Assembly (NCBI GenBank): GCA_014801735.1 | Contig: JAAVDO010000006.1 | Coordinates: 201,306 to 265,305, forward strand | Length of the DNA stretch: 64,000 nucleotides | DNA from: Bacteroides sp. | GTDB taxonomy: Bacteria; Bacteroidota; Bacteroidia; Bacteroidales; Muribaculaceae | Direction: 5' to 3' | Shown here: positions 8,058 to 16,628 of the stretch, one piece after another | Layout: every line of letters begins with the position of its first letter | Numbering within the stretch: the first letter of the stretch is position 1 | Made by a program: the position numbers and the translations under genes | Notes under the pieces: model-generated | The model's input: only the letters and a program-made list of their open reading frames with translations | Databases searched by the model: none | What the model was told of the DNA's origin: nothing

Positions 8058-9944
8058 TTATAGTTCAATTCGATCAATCAGACCACTGGGGCGGAAATTC
8101 ACAAAATAAAGTTCGGTATTGACATGACCCTTCACCCCTTCCGGACGGTTGAAATGAAATCCATTCTGCACCCCATTGTATGTTGACACAGGATAATCAT
8201 TGCGCAACGCACCGATGATATACATTCCAGTGTCGAAGCCGAGCAGACCCTGACGAGGAACGAAATTACCCATCGGCACACCATACCAATTCTGGAATGA
8301 ACTCTGCACCTCGGAAGCCCACGGATCGTCGGGAACAGTGAAGAAACGGGAATATACATAGGTATTCATCGCATGCATATTCTCAAGAGTCTCACCGCGG
8401 AAAGTGGTCCACTCCGGGTATCCGTAAAGCCTGACAGGATCGGACACAGTCATCATCGACTGCTTGAATTCGATCAGAGCCGGCAGAATACGGTTAAGGT
8501 CTGTCTGCTTGACCGAGGCCGGAATAAATGAATAGGCCTTGCTGCGATCGAGCGAGGACAGATCGTCGATCGATAACGCCGTTGTGTAATTGACGGTCTT
8601 ATATTCTATTCCCTCGGCGGCCAGACGACGCTTGAGCATTCTGATAAATTCCTGCTTATCGCTGTCTGAATCGCCCGTACTGATTATGACCGGTATTCGA
8701 CCGCTCATATCTTTTACGATACCGTTTACGGCCCTTGTGTACATCTCGTTGTGAGGGATATTGGCCTGAAAAACACTCGGATGATTCAGATGAGCCTGCG
8801 AACGGATGGCGAAAAGGTTCAGGACACTCACATCGTTACTGTCGCCGAAATCTGCGATCTGTTCGAGCTGGTTGTCATTTTCCGGAGCGATTATGAGCCT
8901 TACGTTTTTCAGTTCAGGATTACTCAGAATAGAACGCAGAGAATCGTCAGACCCGTTCGTATCAAAAGCAAGAACTTTTATCGGAGTGCCGCAATGGCGC
9001 ATACTGTCGACGGCAAGAAGCAATCCCTTGTAGAACTCCGTGTAAAGCTGCGACTGTCTCGGCTGGGGATTTTTTTCAGCCATAAATGGCAGGATCACAG
9101 CTATGTCGATCCCTTTTGCCGCAACCGGTTCCTGAGCTGAAACAATTTCTTCAGTAATCTCCTCACTGCCATCGGTTCCTGTGTTCAGTGATCCCGGAAC
9201 AGTGATGGCAATAGCGGGTGATGTCTGCTGTGCGGTCAGATTCCCGTTGTCGGCCGTGCGCAGACTGGGTATTCTCAGAATCTGTCCGGCCTTAAGTATT
9301 CCTGTTTCCGGGTTGGCAGCTTCGAGATCGGCAACAGAGATTTCATGACTGTGGGCAATGGAATAGAATGTTTCCTTGTCCTTAACTTTATACAGGAGAT
9401 ATTCGTTGGCAACAGAAATGTCGTCAGCATCTGATTGAGCGTTCCTGACGTCGGCTATCACCCGTTCGGATGTCGGGATCTCGTCCTTTGGCTGAGCAGC
9501 GACTTCGTTTTCTATAGAGAGACCGGGAGCAGTGACATAAACCATCATACCGGCTTTCAGACCCTCTCTGATATCCGGATTCCACTTTTCAAGTTGATCC
9601 GGAGTAATACCATAGGTGTGGCATATACCGTAGATAGTCTCGCCTTTCCTGACAAGATGGGTTGATCCGGCCACCTCATCCGAACCGTTCAATTTCTTCG
9701 GAAAATAGAGTGTGGAATTTGCCTTAAGACCGTCGGAAGCAACTGACGGATTGGCCTCAAACAATTGCTCTTTAGAAATATTCAGCCGACGGCAGATCGA
9801 ATAAATCGTCTCCTTCGGCTGGACATCGTAATAATAGTAACTCTTACCGTCGACAATCTTAACGGGCAACTCTGTAATATCGGCCATCGAGGCCAACACT
9901 ACCGATATCAACGCTATCAGAGTGGATGATATTCTTTTATTCAT
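8058..9944 (-). CDS. LysM-repeat protein with periplasmic-binding-protein-like domain
   Basis: 628 residues. After a signal peptide (residues about 1-22) come three LysM modules, at about 35-82, 95-140 and 180-228 (QPKETIYSICRRLNIS, RKGETIYGICHTYGI, KDKETFYSIAHSHEIS), which bind peptidoglycan. After a Ser/Thr/Glu-rich linker, residues about 285-628 form a type 1 periplasmic-binding-like domain starting IDIAVILPFMAEKN, with YTEFYKGLLLAVDSM and a final LGFDTGMYIIGAL. This layout resembles LpoA-like activators of penicillin-binding proteins in overall logic, but homology to LpoA is not established here. It is therefore likely a periplasmic, wall-anchored sensor or synthase partner. A promoter lies 20 bp upstream. 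The small barrel gene follows after 4 bp. Confidence 0.8.
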   Translation of the reverse strand: MNKRISSTLIALISVVLASMADITELPVKIVDGKSYYYYDVQPKETIYSICRRLNISKEQLFEANPSVASDGLKANSTLYFPKKLNGSDEVAGSTHLVRKGETIYGICHTYGITPDQLEKWNPDIREGLKAGMMVYVTAPGLSIENEVAAQPKDEIPTSERVIADVRNAQSDADDISVANEYLLYKVKDKETFYSIAHSHEISVADLEAANPETGILKAGQILRIPSLRTADNGNLTAQQTSPAIAITVPGSLNTGTDGSEEITEEIVSAQEPVAAKGIDIAVILPFMAEKNPQPRQSQLYTEFYKGLLLAVDSMRHCGTPIKVLAFDTNGSDDSLRSILSNPELKNVRLIIAPENDNQLEQIADFGDSNDVSVLNLFAIRSQAHLNHPSVFQANIPHNEMYTRAVNGIVKDMSGRIPVIISTGDSDSDKQEFIRMLKRRLAAEGIEYKTVNYTTALSIDDLSSLDRSKAYSFIPASVKQTDLNRILPALIEFKQSMMTVSDPVRLYGYPEWTTFRGETLENMHAMNTYVYSRFFTVPDDPWASEVQSSFQNWYGVPMGNFVPRQGLLGFDTGMYIIGALRNDYPVSTYNGVQNGFHFNRPEGVKGHVNTELYFVNFRPSGLIDRIEL

Positions 9945-9963
9945 CTTAATAACTTTATTGGCG

Positions 9964-9995
9964 CAAAGTTAACTCCTTTAGGTCAATTATGCAAA
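9964..9995 (-). promoter_or_regulatory. Promoter of the LysM-barrel operon
   Basis: Reading the minus strand: -33 TTTG at 9995-9992, 20 bp spacer, -7 TAACTTTG at 9971-9964. Both boxes match the Bacteroidota consensus. The transcript should begin near 9960, 15 bp before the ATG at 9944. It is back-to-back with the promoter of the AlkD-like gene; the two -33 boxes are only 13 bp apart. Confidence 0.7.
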
Positions 9996-10008
9996 TATGC
10001 AGCGAGGG

Positions 10009-10040
10009 TTTGTCTATGAGATGACTAATCGCTATTTTTG
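10009..10040 (+). promoter_or_regulatory. Promoter of AlkD-like gene, almost touching the start codon
   Basis: -33 TTTG at 10009-10012, 20 bp spacer, -7 TATTTTTG at 10033-10040, a full match. Only eight bases separate the -7 box from the ATG at 10049, so the mRNA should have a leader of about 3-5 nt or none. Confidence 0.65.
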
Positions 10041-10048
10041 CAGTCATT

Positions 10049-10594
10049 ATGACCCAGTATAGCAAAATTCAGCTGATAAAGCGCCACATGTTTGCAATGC
10101 GCAACGGCATCATAGCCGACACCCTGCGTAAGGCCGGAAGTCCATTTCCTATGATTTTCGGAATGAATCTGCCCCAGATATCTGAAACAGCCTCAATGTT
10201 TGGTCCTGACAAAGAAACAGCCATGGCGCTCTGGCACGACCGGCGGACACGCGAGAGCATGCTGTTAGCTCCAATGTTGCTGAATGCCGCATCGCTCGAC
10301 CATAACGAAATTGCAAGTATGATAGAAGACGTAAACTGCACTGAGGTTGCCGACGTGCTGTGTCTGAAGTTGCTTCGCAAACGAGAGGACGCGCTTGACA
10401 TAGCCGAATGCTGTCTGAAGGCGGATGCCAATCTGACCCGCTACGTCGGAATAAGACTGCTTTGGAATCTGGTCGGTGCTTTCCCTAACGCGGTGCTCCA
10501 GCTTGCTCAAAAAGAGGCTTCCGCAGGGAATCCAACTACACAGAAACTTGCGTCCGATCTGGTAGAAGAGGCTCGCTATCTGCTGGATGATTAG
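10049..10594 (+). CDS. AlkD-like HEAT-repeat DNA alkylation repair family protein
   Basis: 181 residues, all helical. The opening RHMFAMRNGIIADTLRKAGS followed by a substrate-scaffold-like MALWHDRRTRESMLLAPMLL is the pattern of DNA alkylation repair proteins built of HEAT-like repeats (AlkC/AlkD group); LWxxxxRExR is the typical segment between repeats. Such proteins remove or recognise N3/N7-alkylated purines. At 181 residues it is shorter than Bacillus AlkD (about 235), as small Bacteroidales members are. Start ATG 10049 keeps the conserved N-terminal helix although the promoter is almost on top of it. The gene converges on the EamA transporter with 1 bp between stops. Enzymatic activity is not proven by sequence. 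Confidence 0.75.
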   Translation: MTQYSKIQLIKRHMFAMRNGIIADTLRKAGSPFPMIFGMNLPQISETASMFGPDKETAMALWHDRRTRESMLLAPMLLNAASLDHNEIASMIEDVNCTEVADVLCLKLLRKREDALDIAECCLKADANLTRYVGIRLLWNLVGAFPNAVLQLAQKEASAGNPTTQKLASDLVEEARYLLDD

Positions 10595-10595
10595 A

Positions 10596-11516
10596 TTATT
10601 TTCTATTGACTTCCGGACGATGGCTCAGTTTCTCGCTCAATATCACGCCACTCAGAATGAGGATGCAACCTATGAAGCCTACTATCGAGACATATTCGCC
10701 AAGCAGCAGAGCCGACATAATCAAGGTGACCAGAGGTGAGAAATACAGATAGTTGCTCGACTTCACCTCGCCCATGTGTTTCACCGCCTGAGCCCAGAAC
10801 ATATAAGCCACAACCGAAGCAATTACGCTCAGCAATGCTAAATTTACTATGACTTCCGTTTCGAAAAGCACGGACAGCGGTGTGTGTTCGGGTTCCAGAG
10901 CCATAAAAGGCAGAGCCGTGATCACGCCATAGGCAAAAGTCTTGCGAGTGATGAACCAACTGCCGTAGGTAGCATTGAGAGGCTTGAGCACAAGGGTATA
11001 TATCGAGAAGCTGATGGCTGCTATAAGGGCAAGCATATCGCCCAACGGTTTTACCTTAACCACAAAACTGCTGTTGAAGATCACACAGGCCACACCGGAG
11101 AAAGCTATCAGCGAGCCTAACAGGAAACCACGGGGAAGTTTATGGCCCTTGTAAGCCAGGGCTACTATAAGAGTAGTGATAAGAGGTGAAAGAGCAGTAA
11201 TCAGTGATACGTTGGTTACCAACGTATACATACACGCCGTGTTTTCGGCTACGAAATAAACCGAACCTCCGCACACTCCGCACAACACAAACAGCAGCTC
11301 ATCTTTCACCGACCTGCTCCACAAAGGAGCCGGACAAAGACAGAAAGCCAGGATATAGGCGATAATGAATCGATAAATATATATCTCCACGGCACTCAGT
11401 CCGTGCTGGAGAAGAATCTTTGTCGAAATAAACGCGGCACCCCACGCAGTCACAGCAATGACTGCACCGAGGTGATAGCGGAGATTACGTCCTGAGGGTT
11501 TCTTTATGACCGCCAT
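10596..11516 (-). CDS. EamA-family (DMT superfamily) transporter
   Basis: 306 residues with about ten hydrophobic helices in two five-helix EamA repeats: residues about 15-145 (VTAWGAAFISTKILL at the start) and 160-295 (ending LLLGEYVSIVGFIGCILIL). The tail is short, basic and cytoplasmic. Members export amino acids, nucleobases or other metabolites; the substrate cannot be told. The start is ATG 11516 after a promoter at 11562-11593. It stands alone, divergent from the CLC gene and convergent with the AlkD-like gene. Confidence 0.88.
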   Translation of the reverse strand: MAVIKKPSGRNLRYHLGAVIAVTAWGAAFISTKILLQHGLSAVEIYIYRFIIAYILAFCLCPAPLWSRSVKDELLFVLCGVCGGSVYFVAENTACMYTLVTNVSLITALSPLITTLIVALAYKGHKLPRGFLLGSLIAFSGVACVIFNSSFVVKVKPLGDMLALIAAISFSIYTLVLKPLNATYGSWFITRKTFAYGVITALPFMALEPEHTPLSVLFETEVIVNLALLSVIASVVAYMFWAQAVKHMGEVKSSNYLYFSPLVTLIMSALLLGEYVSIVGFIGCILILSGVILSEKLSHRPEVNRK

Positions 11517-11561
11517 AAGAGGTCTTGTTGGTTATAATTTTATGTGAGTCGAATCGTTCTG

Positions 11562-11593
11562 CAAAGGTAGCGAGGTTCAGCCGAAAAACCAAC
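11562..11593 (-). promoter_or_regulatory. Promoter of EamA transporter gene
   Basis: Minus strand: -33 GTTG at 11593-11590, 20 bp spacer, -7 TACCTTTG at 11569-11562. The -7 box is a full match; the -33 box has G for the first T. Predicted leader is about 40 nt. Confidence 0.6.
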
Positions 11594-11691
11594 TTAACCC
11601 GCAGGATAATTCCATAATTAGGGATATAAATTAAAACTAAATCGCTATTACGGAGGTTAATATTGATAGAAGCTTTTAAAATCTGACTGAA

Positions 11692-13044
11692 ATGACAACT
11701 TCCGACACAGCGGCGGCAAAAAAGATTTCAAGCCGACTACATGCACTCACATCGCAAAGAATGATCTTTCTGGCGATAGCATTCCTCGTCGGGCTCGCCG
11801 TTGGAACGGCCGCCTTTTTCCTGAAATCTCTGATACGGTGGATCTCCCTGCCTCTTTTGCCACACCTGCACTACGACGGTCCGAACTATCTGTTCATACT
11901 CTATCCGGTCGTAGGTATTATGCTTACGGTAATCTATCAGCGATATGTTCTGCACCAGGGAATCTATCACGGAGTCGAACGACTGCGCAAGAGCCTTGCA
12001 GAGCGCAACTACAATATGTCGCCCCGGCTGATACTGGCACCGATAATCGCAAGTTCGCTCACTCTTGGTTTCGGAGGTTCGGCAGGCTCCGAGGGACCTA
12101 TAGCCAGTTCTGGAGCCGCCATAGGAAGCAATATCGGAAGGTGGTTCAAACTGACCGAAACACAGGTAATGGTAATGATAGCCTGCGGTGCCGGTGCCGG
12201 TATAGCCGGAATATTCAAAGCACCGGTGGGGGGCGCTCTATTCACGATTGAAATTCTTGCACTCCCGCTCGATGCCCTGGCCCTTATAGCACTCTTCATT
12301 TCGACACTGACATCCGCGCTGACAGCTTATGTGTGGTCGGGTTGCACACCTGACGTGACATTCACCTCGATCCCGGCCCTCAACTGGACACATGTTATAC
12401 CCGTAATACTGTTAGGTCTATTCACCGGCATCTATTCCGCCTACTATGCCATTGTGATGAAGAAAATGACCGCCCACTATAACAGAATGAAAAATCACTG
12501 GGTGAAGAACATCAGCTCCGGACTGACCGTTGGCATTCTGCTTTTTCTTTTTCCGACACTTTACGGCGAAGGCTATGGAGCCGTTGCCAAACTTCTCGCC
12601 GATGTACCACATACAATAATCGACTACACCTGGCTGACAAATATTTTCAAAGACTATGCTTCCGGCCAGATTCTACTGATGAGTGTCGCTCTGGCCATGC
12701 TTCTTGCCAAACCGTTCGCGACATCATCGACAAACGGCGGTGGCGGTGTGGCCGGCGATTTCGCTCCAACCATAATGATAGGCAGTGTCGCCGGATTTCT
12801 TTATGCCGCCGGATCCAATTATTTTTTCGGTACGCATCTACCGGTAGTAGACTTCGTATTTCTTGGCACGACGGGCGTGATGGCCGGAGCGATAGGCGCA
12901 CCATGTATGGCTATAATGATCACCGTCGAGATGGCTACCGCCTATCCCCTGCTGTTGCCCGCAACAGCAGTAGCCACTCTGTCGTATCTGACAAAGCGGC
13001 TACTCACTACTAACTATCATGATTATCTGTCGGGCTGGAATTGA
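11692..13044 (+). CDS. CLC-family chloride channel / H+-Cl- exchanger
   Basis: 450 residues with the CLC helix set. The filter motif appears as GSAGSEGP with the gating glutamate at residue 134 (external Glu), followed by GAAIGSNIGRWF; the GxFAP motif is GGGVAGDFAPT. Aligning the helix-H segment AGIFKAPVGGALFTIEI with the E. coli CLC-ec1 stretch that ends in FIIEE places Ile188 where ec1 has the internal proton glutamate Glu203, while Glu187 matches Glu202. So the external gate is kept and the internal proton site is replaced. There are no CBS domains. The protein sits in the inner membrane and probably moves chloride for pH or osmotic balance. Start ATG 11692; no clear promoter was seen in the AT-rich 11600-11690 stretch. 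Confidence 0.9.
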   Translation: MTTSDTAAAKKISSRLHALTSQRMIFLAIAFLVGLAVGTAAFFLKSLIRWISLPLLPHLHYDGPNYLFILYPVVGIMLTVIYQRYVLHQGIYHGVERLRKSLAERNYNMSPRLILAPIIASSLTLGFGGSAGSEGPIASSGAAIGSNIGRWFKLTETQVMVMIACGAGAGIAGIFKAPVGGALFTIEILALPLDALALIALFISTLTSALTAYVWSGCTPDVTFTSIPALNWTHVIPVILLGLFTGIYSAYYAIVMKKMTAHYNRMKNHWVKNISSGLTVGILLFLFPTLYGEGYGAVAKLLADVPHTIIDYTWLTNIFKDYASGQILLMSVALAMLLAKPFATSSTNGGGGVAGDFAPTIMIGSVAGFLYAAGSNYFFGTHLPVVDFVFLGTTGVMAGAIGAPCMAIMITVEMATAYPLLLPATAVATLSYLTKRLLTTNYHDYLSGWN

Positions 13045-13061
13045 CAGCCCTGACCTACCCA

Positions 13062-13955
13062 CTACCGATTGTTCTTTATCTTCCTACTGGGCTGTTCGAG
13101 ACGATCTACATTGCAATCGATATCGCCACCGCTACGCGATGAAACGGCAACACCGGTTTTGGCAACGAAACGGCGCGCTTTGACTTCAGCACCCGACGAT
13201 ACGTTGAAATCAACATGACTGCCCGATCCTGCAATTTTGAATTCCGACCCCGAGCTACCCGAAAAAGTTGTAGAACCCTTGACAGTAGCACGCGAGAAAC
13301 TGATCTCAGAGCCTGAGCTACCAGTGGCCAGAATAGACTTGCAACTGGCAGTGCCAAACTCCACTTCCGATCCGCTCGAAGTATGGACAACGATCTCACC
13401 GCCTGTAGCACTATCAACCGATATTTCGGAACTACTGGAGGCGGATATCTCCATAGAGCTGAATGAAACCGAGGCAAGCGAGATCTCACCGCTACTCGAT
13501 GTAGTCAGAGTCATCGGTTCCGAGACATTAAATCCGGAACGGGTCTTAAACTCACCGCTTGACGAAGCCGAGACCGACGAGAGCGATGGGCCGCTTACAT
13601 AGGCCACCACCATATTGCCTGCTCCCATACCGTTGTTGCGGCCATTCTTTTTGCGAATGCCAAACGAGAGAATACCATTGACATTCTCAACCCGGACACG
13701 CTTAAGGAGCTCGGGTGTGGTAGCTTTGACGGTTACGTTCACCTTGGAGGAAACAGTGTAAATCACTTTGATGCCGGCGGATACGGAAACTCCACTGAAA
13801 CGGGTGACATCGTAGGTGAGTTCTGTCGTAACGTTTTTCTCAACTAACGCAGTAGACTTGGTGTTCTGCTTATTTTTCTGACGGGTATGAGCGGCTACAC
13901 CCGAGCCAGACAAGAATGTAATCGCCAGCAAAATGGCAAGGATTCTGGTTTTCAT
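13062..13955 (-). CDS. Secreted GIN-domain (DUF2807) protein
   Basis: 297 residues from ATG 13955: signal peptide (MKTRILAILLAITFLSGSG, cleaved near AAHT), then the GIN/DUF2807 opening TRFSGVSVSAGIKVIYTV and a long run of short Ser/Gly-rich strands (SSSGEISLASVSFSSMEISASSSSEIS, quoted here only as the pattern S-S-S-x-E-I-S) that repeats about every 20 residues, as expected of a right-handed beta-helix. Members are secreted or surface proteins of unknown function in Bacteroidota. An in-frame ATG at 14087 would add 44 residues before the signal peptide and is rejected. Convergent with the CLC gene (17 bp), divergent from rfbA. Confidence 0.8.
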   Translation of the reverse strand: MKTRILAILLAITFLSGSGVAAHTRQKNKQNTKSTALVEKNVTTELTYDVTRFSGVSVSAGIKVIYTVSSKVNVTVKATTPELLKRVRVENVNGILSFGIRKKNGRNNGMGAGNMVVAYVSGPSLSSVSASSSGEFKTRSGFNVSEPMTLTTSSSGEISLASVSFSSMEISASSSSEISVDSATGGEIVVHTSSGSEVEFGTASCKSILATGSSGSEISFSRATVKGSTTFSGSSGSEFKIAGSGSHVDFNVSSGAEVKARRFVAKTGVAVSSRSGGDIDCNVDRLEQPSRKIKNNR

Positions 13956-14051
13956 TTCTGATGTTTTGATTGGGTTACATATATTGGACGCAATCCACCG
14001 CGAAATGTTACAACTTAATCTAAAAAAATCAAAAATTTTTGTCAACGGCAA

Positions 14052-14083
14052 TCTGTCAGTTCCATAATAATTAGTTATCTTTG
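14052..14083 (+). promoter_or_regulatory. Promoter of the rfb cluster
   Basis: -7 TATCTTTG at 14076-14083 is a full match. A weak -33 (TCTG, 14052-14055) stands 20 bp upstream. It predicts a leader of about 15 nt before the GTG at 14103. Confidence 0.55.
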
Positions 14084-14102
14084 TCAAAAAAGAAATTCAG
14101 AC

Positions 14103-15026
14103 GTGAAAGGCATTATCCTTGCCGGAGGAGCCGGCACAAGGCTTTACCCGATAACCAAAGGCGTAAGCAAACAGTTGCTTCCTGTGTACGACAAACCGAT
14201 GGTGTACTATCCACTGTCGGTTCTGATGCTTGCGGGCATACGCGATATACTTCTGATATCCACACCCGACGATCTCCCTTTGTTCCGTCGGCTGCTTGGC
14301 GACGGCAGTGACTTCGGGGTGAGGCTGAGCTATGCCGAGCAGCCCTCACCCGACGGTCTGGCCCAGGCTTTCATAATCGGGGCTGAATGGCTGGATGGAG
14401 AAGCTGCATGCCTTGTACTCGGAGATAATATCTTTCATGGTGAGGGGCTGACCGAAAAACTTCATTCAGCCGTAAGACGTGCCGAAGGGCCTGAGAAAAC
14501 AGCTACCGTGTTCGGCTATCGCGTGAACGATCCACAACGGTATGGTGTGGCTGAATTCGACGAAGCTACCGGAAGGTGCATAAGTATCGAGGAGAAACCT
14601 GTGCACCCCAAAAGCGAATATGCCGTGGTGGGTCTTTATTTCTATCCGTCGGATGTCGTGGAACAAGCACTGAAAATCGTTCCGTCGGCAAGAGGAGAAC
14701 TCGAAATAACATCGCTCAACTGCCGCTATCTTGAGCAGGACCGTCTGCATCTGGCAACCCTCGGACGGGGATTCGCATGGCTCGACACCGGCACACATGA
14801 TTCGCTTGCAGAAGCGGGAGCCTATATCGAAACTATCGAAAAGCGACAGGGCCTGAAAATAGCTTGCATCGAGGGTATTGCCTACACTCAGGGGTGGATT
14901 GGCCCAGAAACGCTGCTGCGTGTGGGTGAGCCCATGAAATCAAGCGATTACGGCAGATATCTGATTAAACTCGCACAAAAGAAACCGGTATATGACAATA
15001 GAAGAGACTCTGATACCAGGTGTTAA
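14103..15026 (+). CDS. rfbA: Glucose-1-phosphate thymidylyltransferase
   Basis: 307 residues from GTG 14103. It makes dTDP-glucose from dTTP and glucose 1-phosphate. The nucleotidyltransferase signature is at the N-terminus ([17 protein letters not shown]), followed by [17 protein letters not shown], the catalytic LGDNIFHG and the [19 protein letters not shown] segment. No ATG gives the complete G-rich loop, so GTG is right. The C-terminus runs 35 bp into rfbC in another frame, adding a few residues to the usual length of about 290. First gene of a four-gene cluster. Confidence 0.96.
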   Translation: MKGIILAGGAGTRLYPITKGVSKQLLPVYDKPMVYYPLSVLMLAGIRDILLISTPDDLPLFRRLLGDGSDFGVRLSYAEQPSPDGLAQAFIIGAEWLDGEAACLVLGDNIFHGEGLTEKLHSAVRRAEGPEKTATVFGYRVNDPQRYGVAEFDEATGRCISIEEKPVHPKSEYAVVGLYFYPSDVVEQALKIVPSARGELEITSLNCRYLEQDRLHLATLGRGFAWLDTGTHDSLAEAGAYIETIEKRQGLKIACIEGIAYTQGWIGPETLLRVGEPMKSSDYGRYLIKLAQKKPVYDNRRDSDTRC

Positions 15027-15561
15027 GATACTTACCCCAAGAGTATTCAATGACGCAAGGGGCTACTTCACGGAAACGTGGGTCGAGGCTGCTTTCAACG
15101 AGATAGCGGGCGAGCCTATCCACTTCGTTCAGGACAATCAGAGCCAGTCTGCACGCGGCGTTGTGCGCGGTCTTCATTTCCAGTCGCCCCCACATGCGCA
15201 GGCTAAACTCGTGAGATGTCTGTCGGGCAGAGTACTTGATATCGCCGTTGATATACGTAAGGGATCACCGGCATTCGGCAAATATGTAGCAGTTGAGCTG
15301 ACCGGTGATAATTTCAGGCAACTTTTTCTGCCACGAGGAATAGCCCACGGTTTTGCCGTTCTGTCGGACGAGGCCGTTTTCGCCTATAAATGCGATAATT
15401 ATTATGCTCCGGACCACGAAGGGGGCCTTGATCTTTTCGATCGGGATCTAAACATATCGTGGCCGGTTAAGCCGCACGAAGCCATCCTGAGCGAGAAAGA
15501 CCGACGATATCCGAAATTCAAAAATTTTGATTCTCCATTTACTTTCGAAAAAAAACAGTAA
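14992..15561 (+). CDS. rfbC: dTDP-4-dehydrorhamnose 3,5-epimerase
   Basis: 189 residues, a cupin. It epimerises C3 and C5 of dTDP-4-keto-6-deoxyglucose. Typical segments are [30 protein letters not shown] (quoted end: the catalytic His is in RGLHFQ), the DIRKGSPTFG-like [12 protein letters not shown], and the tyrosine in [17 protein letters not shown] 14992 overlaps rfbA by 35 bp, suggesting translational coupling. rfbB starts only 2 bp after its stop, leaving no room for the rfbD reductase that many clusters carry here. Confidence 0.96.
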   Translation: MTIEETLIPGVKILTPRVFNDARGYFTETWVEAAFNEIAGEPIHFVQDNQSQSARGVVRGLHFQSPPHAQAKLVRCLSGRVLDIAVDIRKGSPAFGKYVAVELTGDNFRQLFLPRGIAHGFAVLSDEAVFAYKCDNYYAPDHEGGLDLFDRDLNISWPVKPHEAILSEKDRRYPKFKNFDSPFTFEKKQ

Positions 15562-15563
15562 TT

Positions 15564-16628
15564 ATGAAGAATATTATGGTGACCGGCGGTGCCGGCTTCA
15601 TAGGCTCGAACTTAATAAAGTATCTTCTTGACAAATGCTGTGATTACAGGATTCTCAACGTTGATCTTCTGACTTATGCCGGGAATCTGGGCAATCTAAT
15701 GGATATCGAGAACAACCCGCGCTACAGTTTTCTCAAGGCAGATATATGTGACTATGAAACAATGCTGGGCGCCATGCGCGATCATAATATTGATGGCATA
15801 ATCCATCTTGCGGCAGAGAGTCACGTAGACAGGTCGATAGAAGCGCCACTCGATTTCGTCAGGACAAATGTGATGGGTACCGCTACACTCCTGAGCGCCG
15901 CCCGAGCCTGGTGGGAGTCGCTACCGGATAAATATGAGGGAAAAATGTTTCATCACGTGTCGACCGACGAAGTCTACGGTTCACTGATGCCCGACGACGC
16001 ACCTTTCACTGAATCAACACCATACGCCCCGCATTCACCCTATTCGGCAGCCAAAGCCTCAAGCGACCATTTCGTGAGGGCCTATCATGATACCTACGGG
16101 ATGCCTGCGATCATCACTAACTGCAGCAATAACTACGGTCCATATCAGTTCCCTGAAAAATTGATTCCGCTGGTAATCAACAATGTAAGGCTACAAAAAC
16201 CTGTACCGGTCTATGGGACAGGAGAGAATGTGAGGGATTGGTTGTATGTGGAGGATCATGCCCGGGCTATCGAGCTGATTTTCAGGGAGGGAAAGCCCGG
16301 TTCAACCTATAACATAGGCGGATCGAATGAAAAGGCCAATATCGACCTGATAAAGAGAGTGATAGATACTGCAGACAACCTCCTCGGAAACCCCGAGGGA
16401 TATTCACACCATCTCATAACCTTCGTCACAGACCGCAAGGGTCACGATCTACGATATGCCATCGACTCATCCAAGCTGAAAACCGAACTTGGATGGGAGC
16501 CCGCGACCGATTTCAACAAGGGGATAGAGAAGACCGTGGAATGGTATCTGAACAACACCGATTGGCTTGAAGAAGTGACCAGCGGCGCATATACCGACTA
16601 TTATGAAAAAATGTATGGCCACAGATAA
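15564..16628 (+). CDS. rfbB: dTDP-glucose 4,6-dehydratase
   Basis: 354 residues, extended short-chain dehydrogenase. It converts dTDP-glucose to the 4-keto-6-deoxy sugar. Seen: NAD loop VTGGAGFIGSN at residues 6-16, HLAAESHVDRSI, catalytic Thr-Asp-Glu in HVSTDEVYGS, and the YxxxK pair in YSAAKASSDHF, then NNYGPYQFPEKLIP. Length is usual. It follows rfbC by 2 bp and its end overlaps the acetyltransferase gene. The pathway order of reactions is rfbA, rfbB, rfbC, so the gene order is not that of the reactions. Confidence 0.97.
   Translation: MKNIMVTGGAGFIGSNLIKYLLDKCCDYRILNVDLLTYAGNLGNLMDIENNPRYSFLKADICDYETMLGAMRDHNIDGIIHLAAESHVDRSIEAPLDFVRTNVMGTATLLSAARAWWESLPDKYEGKMFHHVSTDEVYGSLMPDDAPFTESTPYAPHSPYSAAKASSDHFVRAYHDTYGMPAIITNCSNNYGPYQFPEKLIPLVINNVRLQKPVPVYGTGENVRDWLYVEDHARAIELIFREGKPGSTYNIGGSNEKANIDLIKRVIDTADNLLGNPEGYSHHLITFVTDRKGHDLRYAIDSSKLKTELGWEPATDFNKGIEKTVEWYLNNTDWLEEVTSGAYTDYYEKMYGHR

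Noticed and set aside
8054..8077. Upstream ATG for the PorT-like gene
   Set aside because: It overlaps the LysM gene and puts eight residues ahead of a good signal peptide.
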